A DNA stretch of 64,000 bases from Ascidia mentula (lineage: Eukaryota; Chordata; Ascidiacea; Phlebobranchia; Ascidiidae): positions 15,257,001 through 15,321,000 of the forward strand of contig OX387204.1 in the NCBI GenBank assembly GCA_947561715.1, written 5' to 3'. Under the pieces are notes generated by a model. The model saw only the letters and a list, made by a program, of their open reading frames with translations. It was not told the origin of the DNA and made no database searches. How positions within the stretch are numbered: the first letter of the stretch is position 1; every line of letters starts with the position of its first letter. Shown piece by piece: positions 15,001 to 27,138 of the stretch. Position numbers and translations under genes: made by a program.

Positions 15001-18000
15001 GGAAACCTCATGGGGGTTGCACGGATTTTTATAATTTTGCGGAAACTCGATTGAAGAGATTTTTAATTACATATCTCATGTCGTACTAAACATCCTTATC
15101 TGACAAACGACACACGAAAATTATCATAATTTCCTCGACATTTTGACTTTTTCTTTTGTGTCTGGCGTCTGTAACTCACCTACAAAATTCAATCGCCGAA
15201 CTGACGCTTTTACGTATTTATTGTTAAAACCAAACCACCAACATAATTTATCAACATTTCTGAATCACCAAGAACTAAAGCATTATTCTTGTCCCGAAGT
15301 TGGCGCAATCCTCACTTGCCAATAATGTGTCCCTTTCTGTCTTGTCGAAAAAACGCGATCTCCACCATCCGAAATCATCTGACCTGGATTCTATGAAGTG
15401 ACACCTGTTCCAATTACCTCCGTTTTCCTCTTCTCGTCACCCATACAATATTAATACGTAAACCTGAGCAGGACATATGTTGACTCGCTATTATTCGGCG
15501 GCATGTTAATGAATCGTAATTAGCTCCAAATCTGCGTTTTGGGAGACTCGGGATATTGAAATTTTGTTATCATTGCATTAAATATGCAGAAAGTGATTAT
15601 TCCGCTTGTCTGTGGCGGTCGATTGGCGCGGTCCAGTGCGATCTACATGAATATCGGTACTGTTATGCAAGTTAATAGCTGACATTGAATAAATTTTCTC
15701 CATCGCTCGAAAACAGCAGGTGTGTGTGGAGTAACCATGTGTAAAAATACTATTTTTTCTCTTTAGTGTGGTGAGGAGGTTGGACGGCGAAGAACTTAAG
15801 AGATTTCCGCACCCTGACGAGGCTGTAGGATGTGAGTGGAGCATTATGGACAAGTAAGTTTCCTTACGGGCAAAGGTGCCCAAGTTAAGTTGTTTAATCT
15901 CCTGCCAGTGACCAAGAAATTTAATACAACATTTCATTGCAAATCTAAACGTTTGTTCAATGCCTGACGCATCTTTGCCAAATACGAAATGTTGATGATT
16001 TTCGTCAATTGAACAATTGTTTACATATATATATGCTAAAAAGCCGTAATAATTGAGAGCTGCAGTTCATGTTTACATATAATTACTATAAAACAAAAAA
16101 TATAAAATCTGTACCGCAGATCCCGATATGCTAGGGACAGTAAGGACACCCAGGTATCAACTTATTCTGTAAATTCGCAGAGACCTTTTGGCGACCGGAT
16201 GTCAGGACGGGGTTGTTCGGGTATGGAACATGCTCTCAAAGACAAACGCCCACTACAGGGCGCTAAAGGGACACGATTCCCGGGTGTTTCACGTTAGGTG
16301 GCATCCCCTGATCCGAAACCTGTTGGCAAGCGGTTCGGACGATACGTAGGTTCTTCATACAATCGGGTTTCTTTCTGTTTAAGATTTAGTAATGAATTAA
16401 CCCACAATGTCAGATTAGACCGGGGTGATCCACGCGTACTTTTTCATTAAAGTCACTGTGGTTGGCAGTTGCAATAATTAGCTTTTCCCGACAAAATGCT
16501 AACTGATAATCGTAGTTTTTACATTTATACTTGTCTAAACTATAAGAGAAGACTTGGGGAAAGTTTTGAGAAGGTTTGCAACTCCACATCTGATTAATAA
16601 TGTTTCATAGTTTTGATTTTATTGTTTTGCCGAGTTCCGACCCTGGTTAACAACATGCTTTGTAACGACATACAAAGAGGCAGTTCAAATAAGTGTTTAT
16701 TGTCATCAAGCGGTTGTATTGTCTTGCAGCACCGTCCGCGTGTGGGAGATAGAGAGTGAGGCTTGCGTGGCTGTATTGGAAGGCCACACATCGTGCGTTC
16801 GAGGATTGTGTTGGAATTACGAGATCGCGTTCCTTCTAACCTCTGGCTCATGGGACAGTACGCTCCGCTTATGGGACGTACGGGACAAGAAATGTATTGA
16901 ATGTGTGGACGACCACGGGGCTGATGTTTATGGTGAATTGCTTGTTGTGTATTGTTTTACTTACGCTCGTTTTGGGGAGTTTTTATCGGTTAATCTAGAT
17001 CAGTGCTTCCCAACCAGTGGGTCGCGACCCATTGGTGGGTCGTGAGGCTATTTCAGGTGAGTCGCGAAGCATTTCTAAATGTTACAGTTTTCTATTAGAT
17101 CACGAAATTATTGCATTATCATTACGTAACATTCGTTTGGTCATATCTCATTGTGGGTCGCACAATAAAACTTGCATTAAAAGTGGGTCGCGAACTGAAA
17201 AAGGTTGGGAAGCACTGATCTAGATCAAAGCTCACTCCTGTTGTTACAACTGCGCCAATATTTTACAAGCAAAAAAATCATAGTAATCATTGAGAGCTGC
17301 AGGCAGAAGTGCTAGTAGCATTGTTGTATACTCATTGTTACAGCAAGTTAATAGGAATATGACTTTAGTAATACTGGTGCACTGTTTTCGACAGACTGAC
17401 TGTTAAAGAACTTTATTTGCGCAAGCTTTCGCGAGCTTAATCTCGCTTCATCAAGTGCTGCAAATCAAAAATATGACTTAACCAAAAAATGTTCTTTTAT
17501 TTCCAGGCCTAGCAACGCACCCTAACAACCCGTTCACCGTCGCAACATCGTCACGTGACTCCACGCTGCGGATATGGTCGCTAGGTGGCGTTACACAAGG
17601 ATTGTTCTTGCGTGTGTTGGCCGGTGACCCCATAGATGATGTAGTTTCAACGCCAGGTGGGTTGGGTTGGATTGCCTGTAAAAGTGAAAGCAGGAAATTT
17701 CGGGTTGAACTCACAAATATGGCACATGTTAAACAGTGGAGAGTCTTGTGTGGATTTGCGTTGTAAATCGTTCGTTATGCTTGCATTTCTTTGACTCGGT
17801 AGTCAAGCCCATCGTTCGTATGCTTTCATTTCTTCAAACTTACCAATTTTCCGTTTAGTCAAGTTTAGAGTAGAAACGACCATCAAACACATGAGAAATG
17901 CAAAACCGTGTAACTAAATAAACTCATTGTGCATTGCACTCAAAACCATACATTAAACGACGTGGTGATTGTTACCTTAATTTAAACGCGAAAAAGGTAT

Positions 18001-21000
18001 GTATATCGTTAACGTATAACTTTCCCACTTGCTTCAGATGATAACATGAGACAGGGAAATCCTCTTAAGCTCTCAGGTAACATGTCGCGTCACATCACTT
18101 CCCTTCTGCGGGAAAAAAAGAACAATTCCTTCGTCAAACTCCGTTGGTTTTCCGAACTCTTCTGCGTAAGTGTTGTTTTTTGGAAGGTCACATATTTGAA
18201 ATTAAAAAATTAACTGTGTTACTTCTACGTTGTTTATTGACAAAATATCGGTGCTGATATGTTTAACACGAGTAAAACCAGGAGTTGGTCGTGACTTGCA
18301 TTCATAATTTGTTTTTCGCAGTCTTCTCGAGGCCTGGAAAACCTGTGGGACTTGGTCTGTACTTGTCGAGGTCAACGCGAGTCGACTTTGTCTCAATCTT
18401 ACAGGAAGGGAATCCTTCACACGAAACACCTGACCAAGTACAAATCCGTAAGTGTGAAACGTTAATTGGCCGGGTTTATGAAGTAAAACATAGACTTCCA
18501 ACCTTTTTTCTCCACTTTAACTGCTGGACTAAATTTATCCCCATGTTATAGCATACAAATTTTGCTAAATAGTTGTAAAACCAAAGAGAGATATTGAAAT
18601 ACATTCCCGAACGAAATTGTGTTAAACTTTAAGACACTGCTTTAAAAATACATAACCGTTCAAAAACTACACAGCGTACAGTGAAAAGTTTGCAAATTTC
18701 TTGCTCACAAAGTAAAGATAATTATACCTCCAAGGCGTAAATTTACTACCGGTTGGAAACTGTTGGCTAAAACCAATTTCTTTGCAGGCTGAAGCAATTG
18801 AATGTGAACGCGAGGTGGCGCAACGCAAACCCGGTTTACGTCATAAGGAGAAATCACTCACGCAAGCAGCGGAACTCCACTTGAGACTGGGGAATATACA
18901 GAAGCACTGCGAGATTCTAGTGGAACTTGGGGACTGGGAAAGGGCTATTTCACTTGCACCCGGTGTGTCCATGGCTTTCTGGGCAAATCTGACCGAAAAG
19001 TAAGCGATTTTCTATTCCTAATTTATATTTTTTTGTTTGGTGATACCAAACAATACTGCAATTGTTTAATCTCGTGTGGGGACCAAAGTAAAGTTGCAAT
19101 CTCGATTTTACATGACAGCATATACGTGTTATATGACACACTATACGTCATGATCTATTGCGGGTCTTCAGAAATATTAACTGTACTTAGGACCAACTCT
19201 TCAAACGTATATATGGTACCCAAAAGGTTGCACTGTCAGTATAGGAATCTTGTTTGTAACAAGCAATAATACGATGATGATGATAATACGTTGCTGTAAA
19301 GGTACGCTGCTCTTCTGGAGTCAGAACGCGACAAAGATGCGATCGCGTTTCGGATCGCGGGAGGAAACGTTGAAAAAGCCGTCAACTTTATTACGTCACA
19401 AGGGGACCTGCAGGTGCGCACAACTTCCGCCGCTTTGCGTCATGCAATAGTGAATCGGCACCGCTTTGGATTTACTGTTGTAATTTAATCCGCAGGACGC
19501 GTTGGTGGTGGCGCAAAGCGCAAAAGAGGGGAATACCCCTCGTGTTATCGTCTCGGAGACGTCGAGTAACGGTGACACGCGAGAAGACGACGGGGATGAC
19601 AGGCACGAAAAGTACGTAACGAAGTATGTTGCTATGGTTGCTTCCACGGAAAGCTCACTTTACAGCCGTACTTCTGTATACTTATGATGATTTGTTAACT
19701 ATATACCATTCAAAGAATCGCTAAATCCTATATTTGTGACCAATTGTTTCTGTATGTTAGTCAAAAACTTGTTTTCACGTAGTTTGGTGACAGAGTGTTG
19801 CGAGCAGCTCTCATTCCGCTACTTCAACAAGTCTTCTCCCTACGCCGCGGCCTCTATGCACCTCGCGAACGACGATTTCAACAGCGCCATCGACTGCTTG
19901 ATCAGGGTAATGCAAATACCTTTCAAACATTTGATGACTATGTAACTAAACCAACACGATTATTCAGGTTGTTGTGCTCATATAACAAGCTATTCTCACA
20001 GTAACTGAAAGCGAAAACGTCAAAAGACATGTTAAATTTAAGAAGTAGCTGCTAGAGTTGGTTACAAGTGGAGTGCATATAGCGTTGAAATGCATGCGAG
20101 ATGTAGAAAGTATGTATTCTATTGGATCTTGTATTTTTGCTGCAGGCTAACGAGCTTTCACTGGCTTTGTGCTTGGCCCAGAACTTGAAGGGAAGTTCAA
20201 AAAGAGTCGCAATACCTGCTCGGATGTTGGCTAGAAAGCTGGAGAGGTATTCTACTGACTTAAAATATCATATCGTAGGAAAATTACAAATGTCTTGCCC
20301 TGTGGGGTGTACTGTAGTATATATACATATAGTAAAATATTATTAAATAAAAAACCGCATATGATTATTTTTAAAGTCTTCATATGCACGATATCGCCAT
20401 CAAACTGCTGAAGGTATTCGACCCTCCAGCACCCACTGCCGACTGGTCCACCACGCATGACGTATGTGCTCGGTGTGACGTCAATGACCCGGAGACGAAA
20501 ATCAGAATTCACCAGGCGGCAGGTAAAATGGCAAAAAATAGAATGCTGAGAAAAATGTGAATATATCGTATTTCTTCAGGTTTGCCATCGCCGACGGAGT
20601 GCCACGACCGCGCGGTGTCGCACCAGAGCAACGGCGATCTGGTAGACGCGATGAGGTATCACGTGTTAAGCGGAGAATCGCAAACAGGACTGGAACTCGC
20701 CATACAGCTCTTTGCAAGTACGCTTACTTGGTTGTATCAAATTGTTAAAAAGGGATTGATGAAAGCTGTGCCGAATTTTAGTTCTGCTTGATTTTTTGTT
20801 GTCGAAAAGTAAATACTTCACTAAAACCTTAGCTTGACGAAAAGGAACGTTAGTACTTGTGGGTCAGCTCCCCTTGTCAAAAATTTACAGTTAATATCAC
20901 AGCAAGTTCTTGCCGGTTCCACCTAAATTCACATAATTTCACCAAAAAAAACAACGTCAAATCAATATACATCAAACCAAATATCATGAACCACCAAGCT

Positions 21001-22293
21001 CATGTCTTCAAATTTTCGATCTTTGCAGCCCGTTTTACGGAAGACACCGACTGGACAGTCGACGCAGTGACGCGTGACCTTGGGCCTGCATTCGCCATCC
21101 GATCCAGCGTATTAAAACTCCAGAAGAACAAAATATTACGAACTAAACTCCTCGCCATCGCGGCTTATTTCGGCGCCTTATTAGCCGTTAGGCGGCGCTA
21201 TGACTCGGTAGTCAAGCCCTTGTTTATCCACGCCAAGTAAGTTGGAAATTTCAGCGTTTCTGCATTGTGTTGTATGTAGCCTAAATACGCGTACTAGAGG
21301 GGCCTTTGGTTTTTTGATCCAGTTTTTATTTACTAATCACATACGCGTACTAGATTGATAATTTAACTGTTTACATGACCAATCGCCTGTTGTTGTGCTT
21401 ACGCGTTTTTGAAAATGTCTACATAGGATCCAGGTTACGTTCAAGCTAAGGAATTTAACACAGTTACCATTGACTAGATATAGTGATTAATTTATAATGT
21501 GGAAACCAATTTCAAGTACTAAACCCATTTTACATACGGTTGTCTGCATCAATCAACCATAACTCGATTCTCTAGATCCCTAGTACAGTTGAGTCAATCG
21601 TTTGACCCCCATTTCCCCCTATCGCCACTGAGTGTCCATGAGGAGCTACAAGCTTGGCTTGACCAATCGCAGAACGACACGTACGCAAAATTACTTCACC
21701 GGGCAGGCGATGAAACGCAACCAGGCATGACGGGCGTCACGGTGGTTGATTCTTCCGATTTTCCTTCCCACTCGAACGTGGCGACGTCGACGATTACAGG
21801 GAAAAAGATAAGTGTAAGTTGTTTTTCTTTTGAATTCATTTCTCAAATTTAGACTTGTCTGCAGCGTTTTATTCAAAGGCATCAAGTAAAACTGTCAAAT
21901 GATGTTTAAGAGAAAAAAACACGTACGAACAAAACGATTACTGGAAATCCTGATGTAAAAATACGTTAAATTCTGTAAAAAAAGCTATCGCCTATATTTA
22001 TATTCAGTAACAATTTTAAACCACTCTTTAACAGAATATGCTAAATGTAATTTCTGATGTTTTAAAACCAATACAAAAATAGTTTTCACGTACACATCTT
22101 TATAATAATCAACAAAATTCACGTCCATTTTTTCCCCGGCTCCACCGCTTTCAAGTTATCTGTTTTCCACCAGGGTTCTCCGTTCACTCTCGATGACGGC
22201 CGGTCAGTTTTATCCCTAAACGAAGCCATAATGTGGGCCAAAGTAAACCCATTTTCTTCCACTTCGTCTGGCGAAAGAATCAACCCGTTCTGA
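1..22293 (+). CDS. WDR17: WD repeat-containing protein 17 (3' part, 23 exons)
   Basis: The 5' end lies before the window; about 1,070 C-terminal residues are here. Exons: 1-70, 145-267, 920-1042, 1369-1547, 1700-1868, 3074-3165, 4217-4299, 15767-15853, 16181-16345, 16730-16932, 17507-17656, 18038-18165, 18322-18447, 18788-18999, 19302-19413, 19496-19611, 19783-19906, 20146-20246, 20377-20522, 20580-20717, 21029-21236, 21576-21813, 22174-22293 (stop TGA). The joined length is an exact multiple of three. The first half carries WD40 repeats (for example [32 protein letters not shown]). The second half is the helical region typical of WDR17 ([19 protein letters not shown]), and the end, MWAKVNPF...INPF, matches the vertebrate C-terminus. 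Vertebrate WDR17 is about 1,300 residues, so roughly 230 N-terminal residues are missing. The family's biochemical role is poorly known; it was described from retina. The 4300-15766 intron houses another gene on the opposite strand. The orthology call is strong; the exon ends are inferred from GT/AG signals and phase. Confidence 0.93.
865..888 (-). repeat. Hammerhead-ribozyme-like core (Penelope-type remnant)
   Basis: On the minus strand the order is CTGATGA, a 3-bp GCC/GGC helix with a 6-nt loop, then GAAA. This is the conserved hammerhead centre (CUGANGA, stem II, GAAA). Such motifs are known in Penelope-like retroelements. Stems I and III were not demonstrated, so it may be a decayed copy. 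It lies in a WDR17 intron. Confidence 0.45.
1236..1322 (+). repeat. Copy of dispersed 'CCACTGTTTCGACC' repeat
   Basis: The stretch has GGCCACTGTTTCAACC, TCATCAGTGCAGCTGGTG and GACGACTTTGCTGACC in the same order as copies near 13680-13850 (inverted) and 57606-57760. It lies in a WDR17 intron. The family and ends are unknown; no terminal repeats are visible. Confidence 0.55.
5033..10550 (-). CDS. Nested CUB-MAM-LDLa-LDLa-mucin, probably GPI-anchored, surface protein
   Basis: Complete 12-exon gene inside the 11.5-kb WDR17 intron, opposite strand. Exons in transcription order: 10466-10550, 9182-9312, 8699-8969, 8275-8424, 7918-8035, 7701-7851, 7415-7514, 7140-7208, 6782-6895, 6587-6700, 6274-6396, 5033-5772; in frame, 721 residues. 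Domains: signal peptide about 1-22; CUB about 29-162 (TCGQKFFG, then SPNF and YPPNTYCEW); MAM about 163-335 ([30 protein letters not shown]); Thr/Ser linker; LDLa about 359-396 and 435-475, each with the acidic CDG..DC.D..DE.DC calcium-binding end; a Thr/Ser-rich stalk of about 210 residues (mucin-like, O-glycosylation expected). A small-residue stretch and a hydrophobic tail ending SCWR* suggest a GPI signal, with a very short-tailed membrane span as the alternative. CUB, MAM and LDLa modules serve adhesion and ligand binding. The order is part of that in enteropeptidase, but no protease domain is present. I do not recognise a named orthologue. Confidence 0.85.
13679..13850 (-). repeat. Foldback copy of the dispersed repeat
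   Basis: Two arms, 13682-13707 and 13789-13821, are inverted copies of CTTGGTGTGACT plus GACGACTTTGC, with a short insertion (TATATAGGA) in the right arm. On the minus strand the right side continues into the family core GGCCACTGTTTCGACC. It looks like two copies joined head to head, or a miniature foldback element. Confidence 0.55.
14230..14255 (-). repeat. Hammerhead-ribozyme-like core
   Basis: The minus strand reads CTGACGA, a GCC/GGC helix with an 8-nt loop, then GAAA. The fifth core position is variable in hammerheads, so CTGACGA fits CUGANGA. It is very like the core at 865-888 in order and spacing. The flanks are AT-rich and stems I and III are not clear. Confidence 0.4.
17001..17217. 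mobile_element. Non-autonomous hAT-type element with intact 8-bp target duplication
   Basis: The 217-bp element starts CAGTGCTTCCCAACC and ends with its exact inverse GGTTGGGAAGCACTG. It is flanked on both sides by the 8-bp direct repeat ATCTAGAT (16993-17000 and 17218-17225). An 8-bp duplication and a CAGTG end are typical of hAT transposons. There is no transposase, so it must be mobilised by another copy. It sits in the WDR17 intron 16933-17506. Confidence 0.9.
17427..17454 (-). repeat. Degenerate hammerhead-like core
   Basis: The minus strand reads TTGATGA, then a 5-bp GCGAG/CTCGC helix, then GAAA. Only the first core base (C to U) departs from CUGANGA, and stem II is longer and perfect. 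It lies in a WDR17 intron, about 200 bp from the hAT element. It is probably an inactive remnant of a Penelope-type element. Confidence 0.4.
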
Positions 22294-23009
22294 AACGACA
22301 AACACCACTGTGACGTTGTGATTGTTGCTTACAAAGAGATGCGCCATGGAACACGTTCTGTGGTTAGAACTGCAGTAACGCATATTTGGTGCAAACCCAT
22401 AATACCAGTCCAATAGTAAATTGTTATTTGCAATGGGGATGCGTGCCAAGCTATTGTATACTATCCGGTCGCATACATGAGTAATTGTATGCATTTTAAA
22501 AATACCCTTTTGTACACGTTAAGAACTTAGAAGCACTTTGATAAGTTCGCAAAACAATGATAGGTTTCAACGAAAAGAAGCCATTATGTAGCAATAGAAT
22601 ATTCGCTAAGAAAGTCGTGTTTTCTGCGTGTCGTTGACAACGTATCCAGTGTTGTGTACATCTGCCTTTACAGTGAACAAAAGTATAACACCTCGTTTGA
22701 ATATTGCATGTAACAGAAAATAGCATAGTTTTCTTCTTTTTCCTAGAAACAAATGACGTTTTTTTGCAATGAGACTATGATGCTACCTTGTAAAGAGATA
22801 TGGGTAATTTCTTGTGGCAATACTGTGCATGTGTCAACTTGTAGCAATACTGCTAATGTTTAATCCTCCCATTTGTTCATGTAGCAATTGATTCTTATTT
22901 GATTTCTAGATTATTTTTTGGTTAAATTCATAATGATCAAGTGTTTGGAAATAGATTTGATAACTGTTATTCTGTCTGCTTAAAATAAAATTAGCAAACA
23001 ATTACCTCT
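22294..23009. other. Convergent WDR17/FANCB intergenic region
   Basis: The 716 bp between the WDR17 stop and the FANCB stop must carry both 3' UTRs. An ATTAAA on the minus strand near 22856-22861 could serve FANCB. An AATAAA near 22985 on the plus strand could serve WDR17, but it is nearly 700 bp from the stop. No gene is recognised. Confidence 0.5.
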
Positions 23010-26000
23010 TTAAGTTGTGTAATCTTTTAGTGGTTTCAAGTTTGTTCCAAGTTGTTCTTCAATAGCTAGCACAGCTAACTCCAGAGGTATATTATCAAGT
23101 TCGCCAGAAGAGTGAGTTTTAATTCGCTTTGGAAATAAAGTTGATTGGCTCTTGGATGGTAATGCTGAAATTGGTAGGAGATCAGTTGATTTTTCCAACT
23201 GGGATTCATTTTCTTCATGCTGGATACAAAAGTCATGGGGTCCTTGTTCTTTGAAGAAGCTCAAGAGCAGATTTAATTCTGTTGTTGACCTAGAAAGCAC
23301 AAATGAAAAGTCTTACGATAAATCATGATAAACTGTATGTTTCTGGCAGCTATGACATGGATCAAGGGGCACTTGGGCATTGCAGGTCAACGTACATCAA
23401 GACCAAGTGTTATACCTTATAAATTGAAACTAATAACACAACAGAAACTGCAGGGTTCTGGGAGCAAGCCATTTTAAACAAAGATCTTTTGATTGTCAGA
23501 CAGATATGTTTTGTAAATTTATAAACTTACACATACATCTAAATCCTTCCGTCATACCTGGAATACACAGTCAGCCTCACATTGCGGCGAGTAACAGCTT
23601 GAAGTTTAACACATACAAAGTTTAGGGATCCAGTTTTCAAACACACCCACATGCTAAACTCTTTGATTAGTGTGAATCCTAATGATCGCAGCAACACCTA
23701 AATCCCCAAATAAGTACATTTATTTGATGAAAAAAGCTGTTCCTTATATATCTTACTTCTATTGTACATAAAACATCATTAGTGTCAGATGATGCATTTA
23801 GTTTACTTGTACAAAAGGAATAGGCCTTCAAAGTAGCCAAATTTGCTATCAAGTTGTCTGAAAAAAATTCACTCATCAAAAGTTACAAATACAACAACAC
23901 TGACAAAATATCATATGACATTTGATATGCCAAAATTAGAGGATAAAAAAGGCAGAAGAGGCAAACGGATTAGCCACCAACTGTGGACAAACACAGCATA
24001 TAATAGTTGATTTGAAACAAAGGTTTCTTATTTTACCTGACTTGGGGGATGTAGCCAACACTTCTCCGTTCATCTGCAATGAACCCCTCGCAATATCACT
24101 TGCAGCTAATGAAATTTTCCCAGCATCAAAAATAAACTGTTGACATTCATTCCCAATCTCTTGAGCAAAGATTGTTGCTGAAAATGTCCTTTTTGTTTGC
24201 GAAAGTGAAAACTCAGGAATGTCCCCAATAGCAACAACCATTATTTCATCATTTGGTAAACAAGTTTGTTGAAAGTTTTTGATATCTTTAAAGATCTCCT
24301 GTTGACATTTATTCTTTTCCAAGCCAAACGTTTTCACATTATTGCTCGGTTTCAAAACAGATGTCCTGACATTTCTTTTTGTGCCAGTTTCCAATCTCTC
24401 CTCTTGATTTTGTGTCAGCATTATTGCAAAATTGCAAAATGATCTGAAAACACAGAATCATGATGAAAAACAAATTTGTGTATTTGCATGCAAAACATGA
24501 ATTTGCATGAGGCATTCATCTGCTACATCCAGTGGTAACGCTTAGAATTCTAAGGGGTGTATCAGAAAAACATGCAACCAATGTAAGCAGTTATTTGCAA
24601 TTAGATCACAAATTGAAGGAAGGGGTTTGCCACCAACCTACTACTGGAGTTCTTCAACACAAAACCAACAATCCATTGATCGGAAATGATGTTCTGCCAA
24701 CTCCTGATAAATTTAAGGCTACTTTTTGGCTCAATCGGTTTATCTATGACTGTTGGTTCCCCAGAAAAAAGGTCAACCAATTCCTCAGGCTCAACCTTTG
24801 GGCAAAATAACTTTGGATTTGTTTTTATATTTTTTTGACAATGCAAAGATATATATATATATATACAAACATAAATATTTTGGACCATTGCCTGTTTGAA
24901 GCTTGGCAAGCCTAACAAACCTGAGGTGTTGAATTGTTGTTTTTGCTTAAACTGATGTGGTTGTTCATAGTTTTGACTGCACCAGTTGTACGGTCAGTAA
25001 CTCTCTGCATTTTGTCTTGCAGTGACCTAATTAACATAAAACAATCAATGAACTTACCGAAATTGGGGATTTCTGTTAACGCTCAAGTACTGGTAGTGTT
25101 ACAACATTTTATAAACAAAGAAATAATTATAACCTCATTTGATCAACCTCTCTCCATAGATTTTTCTGAATCGACTCCAAACTAGATGTAACCATCTTCT
25201 GAGATGCTTCATGACACTCTTCTTCTTGATCATGTTGTTGTGGAGATGGCATGAATAAATCATCCATCTCATCAATTTCACCTTCATTCATATGAGATTG
25301 ATGCAAATCTGTATTATGTAACAAGCATTACATTTACATCACACTACCCTTAATTTTAATGAATGTCCCAAAAAGTTATGGGACAGGAGTTTTATCACAA
25401 AGTCATGATGTTGTGTAAGATTGATGTACATAAAAAATCTTCCCTAGTTACCAATTTTGCTCGTTGCCAGGTTTTCTATCATCAGATCTTCACTTCCACA
25501 AATAACCACAAATTGCTCTGGTTGTATCTGCATCTGCACCAGAAATAATAAAAAATGCAAATTATCTTTTCTGCAACCAAGCATTAAGCAATTTACCTGA
25601 TCACTTTGTATGCTTGACTTGAGGATAAAGACGCACTTGGAAATGTTCTCATGCAAGGAGATGTAGCCACAGGATACATGTTGTACTCCCTCCCATGTTT
25701 TTAAAATCTGCAAGTAGTTTATCAAGTAAATTTAGATAATTAGATATCCCAAGAATGCAAATTATAGCAAGGAATAGATTGTAGAATTTCTTTGCAGTTA
25801 TGGGTTTAATATGTAATGTATGCCAAAATATCTGACCTATTATGATTAAGGATATCTCCCAAACACAATTTATTTTTGACCTGGGCTTGTGATAAAGCCT
25901 CTTTATTCAGCCAAAAAGAATATCTTCCCGATTTTAGCGGTCTTACCTCGAAGGTTTGGCAGGAAATAGCACAGCATGATTTGCTATTCTCATCCACAGC

Positions 26001-27138
26001 AATGACCACCCTGCTATCAACACTTCCAACCATGTACAAAGCACTACATGTAATGTCTGGTGGCAAGTCACAGCATTTCACAACACTTCCAGTGCTCACC
26101 ATTACAAGTTGTGGATATTGAGTAGCCAAAAGTGTCCTTGTTTCTGCATGATGTAATATTTAATTTAATTTGTGAAAATGGCACTGTACAATAATGCCTT
26201 CTGGCGCAACTACTACTATGTGATAGGCAAACTCTAAGCTTGTCATAGTTATTCTGTACAAGATTCATCAGACCAAGCAAACTAAAAAAAAAATATGCAA
26301 AATTAATGTAGTTCTTTACTGACATGTTACCTGTGTCCTCCAAAAACTGAAGCACAGCTGTAACAATTGAGCAGTATGCAGGGGGTATATCAATTTTTTC
26401 CTCTTTTACTTTCAACACAAAATCTGTTTCATCCACTGCAGTGCCACAACCAAATCTTTCACTTTCTTCATGTTGGGTGCTGGTAACATCAAAACTGACC
26501 CAACTGCAGCCAAACAGATTTCCACTTTTACTACCATTAAGCTCCTCAGAAGCATACTGCATTTGTGCTATTTTCAACCTGGGCTTTGGTGAGGAAACTC
26601 CCAAAAATGTAACACTAGTTTTATTCTGTATGTTGCAACTGTTTGTAAGAAAAGGTTGTGAGGTCATTTTTGGCATTGCCAAGTTGAAGATTTTAGCAGG
26701 AGTAGCAGTTGTATCAACAACCACTAACATTTCTTTCTTGTAATCAGCACAAAGTATCCTAGGGCCACCAACTAGAAACCAGGACAGTTGGGTAAATGCA
26801 GCTTTATTGATCCATTCTCTCAAAAGTATTGGTTCATTCAACACGGCTACATGTTTTTCAAGATTTTCAATTGCATAAACCATTACACTTAATGTTTCTA
26901 TGCTTGCCAAAGCGACACATGGACATACAGTGTTAGTTATTTTATTTTCCACATTTGTCAGTGCAACAATTTCCCAATTGCCCTCAATAGAAATGGTAAT
27001 AGTTTTTTCCACCTCAAAGGCTTTTGAGTACGGCAGGTAACGATACACTGAAGTTTTGAAACTAGTGTTGCTTTCATCAGTTCGTTGACAGTTGAATATC
27101 AGCAAGTGTCCACAATGCAAAGCAACAAGTTCTGTCAT
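23010..27138 (-). CDS. FANCB: Fanconi anaemia group B protein
   Basis: Eleven exons in transcription order: 26331-27138, 25947-26143, 25597-25707, 25452-25533, 25134-25308, 24921-25026, 24638-24795, 24037-24443, 23757-23857, 23558-23697, 23010-23289; in frame, 854 residues (human FANCB is 859). Sequence identity is low but colinear landmarks match: IPPAYCSIVT near residue 250, PEQFVVICGSEDL, W....SDQWIVGF, and the C-terminal LIKEF...TGSLN...VYSR. FANCB pairs with FAAP100 and FANCL in the Fanconi core complex, which ubiquitinates FANCD2/FANCI at DNA crosslinks in the nucleus. It acts as a scaffold with an N-terminal beta-propeller and has no catalytic residues to check. ATG at 27138 was chosen because the open frame above it lacks another ATG. 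A TTGTAG acceptor-like site just upstream (about 27184) could be a 5'-UTR or trans-splice acceptor. FAAP100, a structural relative, is the alternative, but the C-terminal match favours FANCB. Confidence 0.85.

Larger units (their letters stand above)
10551..15766. other. Remainder of the large WDR17 intron, no gene recognised
   Basis: About 5.2 kb between the start of the nested gene and the next WDR17 exon. It is AT-rich. The open frames on both strands are short, show no domain and cannot be joined by plausible splice sites. It holds a hammerhead-like core (14230-14255), a foldback copy of the dispersed repeat (13679-13850) and AT dinucleotide runs. The promoter of the nested minus-strand gene should lie just above 10550; I see no clear TATA box there. 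Confidence 0.6.
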
